Source: Bacteroidota bacterium
Lineage (GTDB): Bacteria > Bacteroidota > Bacteroidia > Bacteroidales > UBA1556
Length of the DNA stretch: 10,903 bases
NCBI GenBank assembly: GCA_003973505.1
Contig: QNXT01000020.1
Location: 1 to 10,903, forward strand
Direction of reading: 5' to 3'
Shown here: piece after piece, positions 6,113 through 10,903 of the stretch
Layout: every line of letters starts with the position of its first letter
Numbering within the stretch: position 1 is the stretch's first letter
Translations under genes and position numbers: made by a program
Notes under the pieces: generated by a model
The model's input: only the letters and a program-made list of their open reading frames with translations
Databases searched by the model: none
What the model was told of the DNA's origin: nothing

Positions 6113-7630
6113 TTAGTGCTTAAAATGACGAATACCTGTAAAACACATTGCCATTCCGTTTTCATCGCAATAGTCAATGGAATCTTGGTCTCGTTTCGAA
6201 CCACCTGGCTGAACTATTGCATTGATTCCAAAACTATGTGCTAATTTCACATTGTCGGCAAATGGGAAAAATGCATCGGAGGCCAATACGGCTCCAGCTA
6301 TGGTTTTTTCAAAATTACCCGCTTTTTCAATTGCTTGTTTGAATGCGTCCACACGTGATGTTTCACCCACTCCACTAGATATTAAGCGTTGATCTTTTAC
6401 AATAATCATTGCATTCGACTTGGTGTGTTTCACTACTTTATTTGCAAAAACCAAGTCTTTCATCTCTTGTTCAGAAGGAACCACTTTTGTTACAGGCTTC
6501 ATATCCTCCGCAGTTTCTACTTTCGCGTCAACTTCTTGTACCAAGTAACCATTTAAAGTAGTTCGTGTAATGGTATCGCCAAAGTTAATATCCTTTAGTT
6601 TTAGGATTACACGTGTTTTTTTCTTCATCAAAACTTCCAAAGCATCGTCGTCGTAGGCAGGTGCCATCAGTACCTCGTAAAATAGTTTGTCAATCTCTAA
6701 AGCTGTTTCTTTATTCAACTTACGGTTGCATATCAAAACACCACCAAATGCAGAAACAGGATCGCCTTCCAAGGCAAGTTTCCATGCTGTTAGTAAATCC
6801 TCGTGACTCGCTATACCACATGCATTATTGTGCTTCATCACAGCAAAAGTCGTTTCATCAAAATCGCTAATTAAACGAATGGCTGCATCAATATCCAAAA
6901 GGTTATTATAAGAAATTTCTTTACCATGTAATTGCTCAATTACCTCATCAAGTTTTCCGTAGAAATAACCATTTTGGTGAGGATTTTCGCCATAGCGCAA
7001 AGTTTTTACATCATCACTACTAATACGAAGACCGTTTTCTAAATCGCCATTATTGAAATAGTTGAAAATGGCAGCATCGTAGTTTGAACTTACTTTGAAA
7101 CCGCCTGTGGCAAAATATTTACGATCATCCATATCCGAACTTGCTCCTTTTTCATTAAGCAAATCCATAAAATCGGAATAGTAATTCTGAGCGGCAATGA
7201 TGATTACATCTTTATAGTTTTTAGCTGCTGCACGAATTAGTGAAATGCCTCCAATATCGATTTTCTCGATAATCTGACTTTCATCATCGGTTTGAGCTAC
7301 GGTATCTTCAAAAGGGTAAAGGTCCACAATAACTAAGTCGAATTCAGGAATTTGATATTCACTCAATTGGGCTAAATCCTCTTTTAGCTCTCGACGAGCT
7401 AAAATACCCCCAAATACCTTTGGGTGTAATGTTTTTACACGTCCTCCCAAGATGCTTGGGTAAGAAGTTAAATCTTCAACTTTATGAGCCTTAACACCTA
7501 ATTCTTCGATAAATGTGTAGGTTCCTCCAGTGGAATAAATTTCCACTCCTAATTCTGATAGTTTTTTTACTATGGGTTCTAATCCATCTTTGTGAAAAAC
7601 GGAAATTAATGCATTTTTAATCGTGCGCAT
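6113..7630 (-). CDS. purH: Bifunctional AICAR formyltransferase / IMP cyclohydrolase PurH
   Basis: Cytoplasmic enzyme for the last two steps of de novo purine synthesis: formylation of AICAR with 10-formyl-THF to FAICAR, then ring closure to IMP. The 505-residue length is usual. The N-terminal MGS-like cyclohydrolase domain (1-~200) contains STGGTY, LGGRVKTLHPKVFGG and DLYPF, with expected active-site residues Lys66, Asp125 and Lys137. The C-terminal transferase domain begins near LRYGENPHQ (211-219) and has the catalytic Lys266-His267 pair in KHNNACG, then SAFGG, KHTKSN (401-406), ASDAFFPFADNV and VQPGGSKRDQDS. One oddity is Glu423 in SGVGETSR, where the family usually has Gln (G-x-GQ-x-SR). 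It probably heads a purH-mreB-mreC-mreD transcription unit. Confidence 0.96.
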   Translation of the reverse strand: MRTIKNALISVFHKDGLEPIVKKLSELGVEIYSTGGTYTFIEELGVKAHKVEDLTSYPSILGGRVKTLHPKVFGGILARRELKEDLAQLSEYQIPEFDLVIVDLYPFEDTVAQTDDESQIIEKIDIGGISLIRAAAKNYKDVIIIAAQNYYSDFMDLLNEKGASSDMDDRKYFATGGFKVSSNYDAAIFNYFNNGDLENGLRISSDDVKTLRYGENPHQNGYFYGKLDEVIEQLHGKEISYNNLLDIDAAIRLISDFDETTFAVMKHNNACGIASHEDLLTAWKLALEGDPVSAFGGVLICNRKLNKETALEIDKLFYEVLMAPAYDDDALEVLMKKKTRVILKLKDINFGDTITRTTLNGYLVQEVDAKVETAEDMKPVTKVVPSEQEMKDLVFANKVVKHTKSNAMIIVKDQRLISSGVGETSRVDAFKQAIEKAGNFEKTIAGAVLASDAFFPFADNVKLAHSFGINAIVQPGGSKRDQDSIDYCDENGMAMCFTGIRHFKH

Positions 7631-7717
7631 ATCTTAGTCAATTATGAGGGCGTTATTTCAAAGAAAAAACGCTATTTAATAGTATGTATTCTGTTGTAAA
7701 TGAATGTTATATAAATC

Positions 7718-7732
7718 TACACTTTAGGTGTA
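7718..7732. repeat. Short inverted repeat upstream of purH
   Basis: TACAC (7718-7722) and GTGTA (7728-7732) form an inverted repeat with a 5-nt spacer, about 90 bp before the purH start. On the - strand, TAGATTTA (7719-7712) matches the -7 consensus TAnnTTTG at all but the last base and overlaps the repeat edge. A TTG lies 24 bp upstream, slightly too far for a standard -33 element. This could be a promoter with an operator, but short AT-rich matches like these arise easily by chance. Confidence 0.25.
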
Positions 7733-7784
7733 AAAATATACTGCAAGTTTAATGAAAAACTTAGGATTATTTCTTCTAATAATT

Positions 7785-7845
7785 AAAAAAAAAAGAGGAG
7801 TTATCAACTTGATATGAGCAGCTGTTCGCACCCTTTTTATAAAGG
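7785..7845 (-). terminator. Possible transcription end after sprA
   Basis: Just downstream of the sprA stop, 7832-7845 forms a 5-bp hairpin (CCTTT/AAAGG, loop of 4) without a following T tract. Further along the - strand a weak hairpin around 7797-7810 is followed closely by ten T residues (7794-7785). The stems are short and AT-rich, so termination is only a possibility. If real, it would separate sprA transcription from purH and the mre genes. Confidence 0.3.
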
Positions 7846-7852
7846 ATAATTT

Positions 7853-10800
7853 CTATTGAGCTAAGCTAAATCGAAGACTGATTCCAGCATTAATATTTGA
7901 TGATTTATACTGTGAAGATACAAATGGATTATTTATCACTTGATCGTAAAATGCACGGAAAGTTAAACTGCGAGTAAATTGATAATCAACCGAGAAGTTT
8001 AGTGACATAATACTTTGTCCTTGGGAAATTTGGTCGATGTTTTCAATGAGTTTACGTAAAACTGTTTTGTTTTTACGAATAGAGAAGTCCATTTTTACAT
8101 TGATATCACTACGGAATGTTTTACGGCTTCCTCCCAATTTTAATTTTAGGGGCACTTCCTTAAATCGATATCCAGTACCGATAATCAACTCATTAGAGCT
8201 CATCTCTGTAATTTGGTTATTGGCAAAACTCATGGATATATTACGGGTTTGTCGAATAGCAAATTTAGTAATCAAACTATTTTGCCAAGTCATATCCACA
8301 TTAATCAAGGGGCTAAATTGCTCGCTGATGGTTACCAAATTCATATCGTATTTTGGTAAATAGTTTCGTTTTAGCTCGTCACGTATGATGTCAAATCCGT
8401 TACCATCCTCTTTGTAAAGAACATTACTAGTGTAATTTCCAATGGAGTAAATGGAACGGTAGGCATGACTTATGGTAATGGTTTTGAAATATTGTCTAAA
8501 GAAATCAACACCTGTCAAACCATTGAAAGTGATACGCCAGTTGGGTTTAGGGATGCTTGGGAAAGGCGTTAAAGGAACCGTTGATGCACTTTGTCCGGTG
8601 TATGCCGCCAAAAACGAATAGGTCATTACCTCTCGGTTGGTATTGGTGTATCCATCGGGATAGGAAACGCCTTTTGTAAGAGAGTCATTTATATATATTG
8701 GATTGGCGAGCCAGTTTCCGTTTTCTTTTGCCAATCGCTCTGCTACTACCAATAAATTGGTTTTGAAATTCTCGAAGTTGGCATTGGAGTAGGTTTTCTC
8801 ATCATCCTTTACCCAAGCCGTTTTCCACGAAATAGTGGAGATAGAGAAAGCTCCTGACTGAGTAGGAGAGAATGCATGATAATTCTTACTTATCGAGTCG
8901 TAACGCCAATATTCTTGATGCACATTGGTGTAGGTACGTAAGAAAGTAAGCTCTACTTTCAGACTACGAATGGGCTCGATGGAAACACGACCATTTAAGT
9001 TTGTACTTTTCTTAACAATGGTTGCTGTATTAAGCATATTGCTTTGTGAAATCCATCCGTTTTCGGAAGCTCTTTGAGCAATATTTACTTGTGAGCCAAA
9101 AACAAAATCCCAACCTGGAGCACCACTGTTTAAATCCATTCCCATAATTGATGGCGTTCTGTTAAACCCAGGTAATAATGTACCATTGGCTTCATTATAC
9201 GACAGGCTAACATTTTTGACCATCATCAATACTTTCAGCGATTCGTCTAATACAATTTTACCCCAATTTTTCTTTTGTTTGGTGCTATCAGCAGCATTAC
9301 CACCTGCAGGAGGAAGGTTTAGTCGTCCACCTCGCATATTTCGACTTTGTTGTCGGCTTTTAGCATTCAGCTTTTTCAAATACTTCACTTTATTATATAA
9401 AAGTGTCATATTTCCTGAACCATTAAGTTGAATTTTATTGGAGTTTTCGATGGTATTTCCTAAGAAAGGAGTTGCTCGTGGTGCTGCCATCCAGCGATAG
9501 GTTCCTCCATATCGAGCTGTTGCAGTCAGCCAGTTAAGAATGGGTATTTTATTGATTGGCACCGTCCATGATACATTATAACTTTGGTTGAAATTGTTCA
9601 TCGTACCAAAGCTGCCAATACTTCTCCATACGGTATCGCGGTAATTGTCCCAATTGGGTGAACTACGATCCACAATCCCCGCAGGTTCTTCCACTCGAGC
9701 CATAACCGTTGCTCGATAATCTAATTTTAGCGACCGGGCAAGATCCCAGCGTAAATCATAGTTACGGTTCCACTCAAATGTTTTAACATAGGTTGGTTCA
9801 ATGATGATTAATGCCTTTGTCTTTTTACGCATCATGGTTTCGTTGTACTTTCGATCTAAATCAGTACGGAAGCCCAATTGTTTTGGTAGAAGATAAAAGT
9901 TGAAATCACGAATTAAACTGAGTGATTTATGCTTTCTTAGAAATTTGGATTTTCCAAATGGTTTATAGTTTTTGGGGATGTTGGTATAAGTATAGCCAAG
10001 AGCTCCTTTATAGGTTTTTCGGCTATCGTATTCAATATCGATATTTCGATGAAACTGCGATGAATATTGATAAGAAACATCAAAGTTCTCAATGTCGTAA
10101 AGACGGGGTTTCTTGGAAGTTCCTGTTCGCATTTTTTTCATATTCACGATGTTGAAACTAGTCCGTTTGGTATAGTCTTGCGAAATTCGTCGAATAGAGT
10201 CTCGTTGGGCAGGGTCCTTAAATGTAGAAAGATCCTCTTTGTATTTAATATCCGGATTCAATGGATTATACTCAGGTGTTTCAAAGCTTTCCGAAATATC
10301 ATAATGCAGCGGAATACGCAAGGCTACCTTTTCTGAGAAGAATTTTCCTAACTCCAAATTGGTAGCAAAACCATAGCCATAGATGGTTTCTTGTTGACGT
10401 TCATTTACTTTTTGCTCGATGGTTCCAAAACCGGCCGTACTGATATTTCCTGCAAGAACCACATTACCGAAGTCTGCCAAATCGGCTGATATTGTAGTAT
10501 TTGCTGCCCATCCACCATTTTCGTCAAAATCGGTTACTCGTAGTTCGTTTGCCCATACTTCTACGCATTTTGCCAAACCATCATCCGAAGTACTTCCTGC
10601 TTTAGCCTTTGGATTTCGGATACCAATCATAATGGTTTTTACAGAGCTCAAAGTAGGTGTTCCCATAATGGTTATTCGCGCACTTCCATCCATTTGATGA
10701 TAGGGAGTAAGGTAGCTAATATTGGTATTTGGATTATTTCGTATGATAAGGTTTCTTGCTTGTTTTGCATCTAAAAGTTTTTGTAGAGCCAAGTCAATCT

Positions 10801-10903
10801 CATTGGATGAAGGCCAAATGTCGGCCGCGTCTTGTGAACCCCATGGGGTAAGGTACAGAGGAATATCGTATTCGTAGTAGTTTTGTGTAAAGTCGGTTCC
10901 TAA
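7853..10903 (-). CDS. sprA: T9SS outer-membrane translocon SprA, C-terminal part (5' end outside window)
   Basis: C-terminal 1,016 residues of SprA (also called Sov), the very large outer-membrane barrel through which T9SS cargo crosses, required for gliding motility in gliding relatives. The frame is open to the right edge, so no start is present; an internal TTG at 10792 should not be taken as the start. Full-length SprA is usually around 2,400 residues, so less than half is seen. Recognisable stretches are GTDFTQNYYEYDIPLYLTPW at the right edge, SIMGMDLNSGAPGWDFVFGS (near 9105-9165) and, near the end, RNISMSFANNQITEMSSNEL and IIGTGYRF (near 8160-8255). Alternating polar and aromatic strands run throughout, ending in ISLRFSLAQ, as expected of a barrel terminus. 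In several Bacteroidota sprA sits beside ruvA and gcvH; here its downstream neighbour is purH, 222 bp away. Confidence 0.93.
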   Translation of the reverse strand, partial: LGTDFTQNYYEYDIPLYLTPWGSQDAADIWPSSNEIDLALQKLLDAKQARNLIIRNNPNTNISYLTPYHQMDGSARITIMGTPTLSSVKTIMIGIRNPKAKAGSTSDDGLAKCVEVWANELRVTDFDENGGWAANTTISADLADFGNVVLAGNISTAGFGTIEQKVNERQQETIYGYGFATNLELGKFFSEKVALRIPLHYDISESFETPEYNPLNPDIKYKEDLSTFKDPAQRDSIRRISQDYTKRTSFNIVNMKKMRTGTSKKPRLYDIENFDVSYQYSSQFHRNIDIEYDSRKTYKGALGYTYTNIPKNYKPFGKSKFLRKHKSLSLIRDFNFYLLPKQLGFRTDLDRKYNETMMRKKTKALIIIEPTYVKTFEWNRNYDLRWDLARSLKLDYRATVMARVEEPAGIVDRSSPNWDNYRDTVWRSIGSFGTMNNFNQSYNVSWTVPINKIPILNWLTATARYGGTYRWMAAPRATPFLGNTIENSNKIQLNGSGNMTLLYNKVKYLKKLNAKSRQQSRNMRGGRLNLPPAGGNAADSTKQKKNWGKIVLDESLKVLMMVKNVSLSYNEANGTLLPGFNRTPSIMGMDLNSGAPGWDFVFGSQVNIAQRASENGWISQSNMLNTATIVKKSTNLNGRVSIEPIRSLKVELTFLRTYTNVHQEYWRYDSISKNYHAFSPTQSGAFSISTISWKTAWVKDDEKTYSNANFENFKTNLLVVAERLAKENGNWLANPIYINDSLTKGVSYPDGYTNTNREVMTYSFLAAYTGQSASTVPLTPFPSIPKPNWRITFNGLTGVDFFRQYFKTITISHAYRSIYSIGNYTSNVLYKEDGNGFDIIRDELKRNYLPKYDMNLVTISEQFSPLINVDMTWQNSLITKFAIRQTRNISMSFANNQITEMSSNELIIGTGYRFKEVPLKLKLGGSRKTFRSDINVKMDFSIRKNKTVLRKLIENIDQISQGQSIMSLNFSVDYQFTRSLTFRAFYDQVINNPFVSSQYKSSNINAGISLRFSLAQ

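Noticed and set aside
7853..10792. Treating sprA as a complete gene starting at the TTG at 10792
   Set aside because: The frame continues without a stop to the window edge and the extra 37 residues match SprA in character (GTDFTQNYYEYDIPLYLTPW), so the real start is outside the window.

Overview
The window is chromosomal DNA from a member of the Bacteroidota. The main evidence is the C-terminal half of SprA, the outer-membrane translocon of the type IX secretion system (T9SS), together with a secreted protein carrying a T9SS type A C-terminal sorting domain. Supporting signs are a Bacteroidota-type lipoprotein signal, AT-rich spacers without clear Shine-Dalgarno sequences, and one perfect match to the Bacteroidota -7 promoter element (TAnnTTTG). 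I cannot name the genus from the sequence.

Left part (1-3010, + strand): a T9SS cargo protein (109-1902) with a signal peptide, a propeller-like repeat region, PKD/Ig-like domains and the sorting domain. It is followed by an unrecognised tyrosine-rich lipoprotein (2186-3010).

Middle (3011-3669): a gene-free stretch of about 660 bp between convergent genes, and the most unusual part of the window. A ~150-bp direct repeat occurs twice, once on each side of the lipoprotein gene (1944-2093 and 3041-3184), about 89% identical by hand alignment. Starting at the very base where the second copy stops, a 414-bp segment (3185-3598) is bounded by perfect 16-bp inverted repeats. It holds two C/G-rich stem-loops and a perfect 24-bp palindrome but no convincing gene, so it looks like a MITE or the shell of a decayed insertion sequence.

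Right part (10903-3670, all on the - strand): in order of transcription, sprA (5' end outside the window), purH (the last two steps of IMP synthesis), then mreB, mreC and mreD (the cell-elongation scaffold). The mre genes are tightly packed, and mreC and mreD overlap by 8 bp. The mrdA (PBP2) and rodA genes that often follow mreD in this phylum are not in the window; the repeat-rich stretch lies there instead.

Functionally the window combines core growth genes (purine synthesis, cell shape) with the secretion channel and one likely client of that channel. No defence system, CRISPR array, tRNA or rRNA was seen. The candidates for something undescribed are the flanking repeat pair, the inverted-repeat-bounded element, and the lipoprotein between them.
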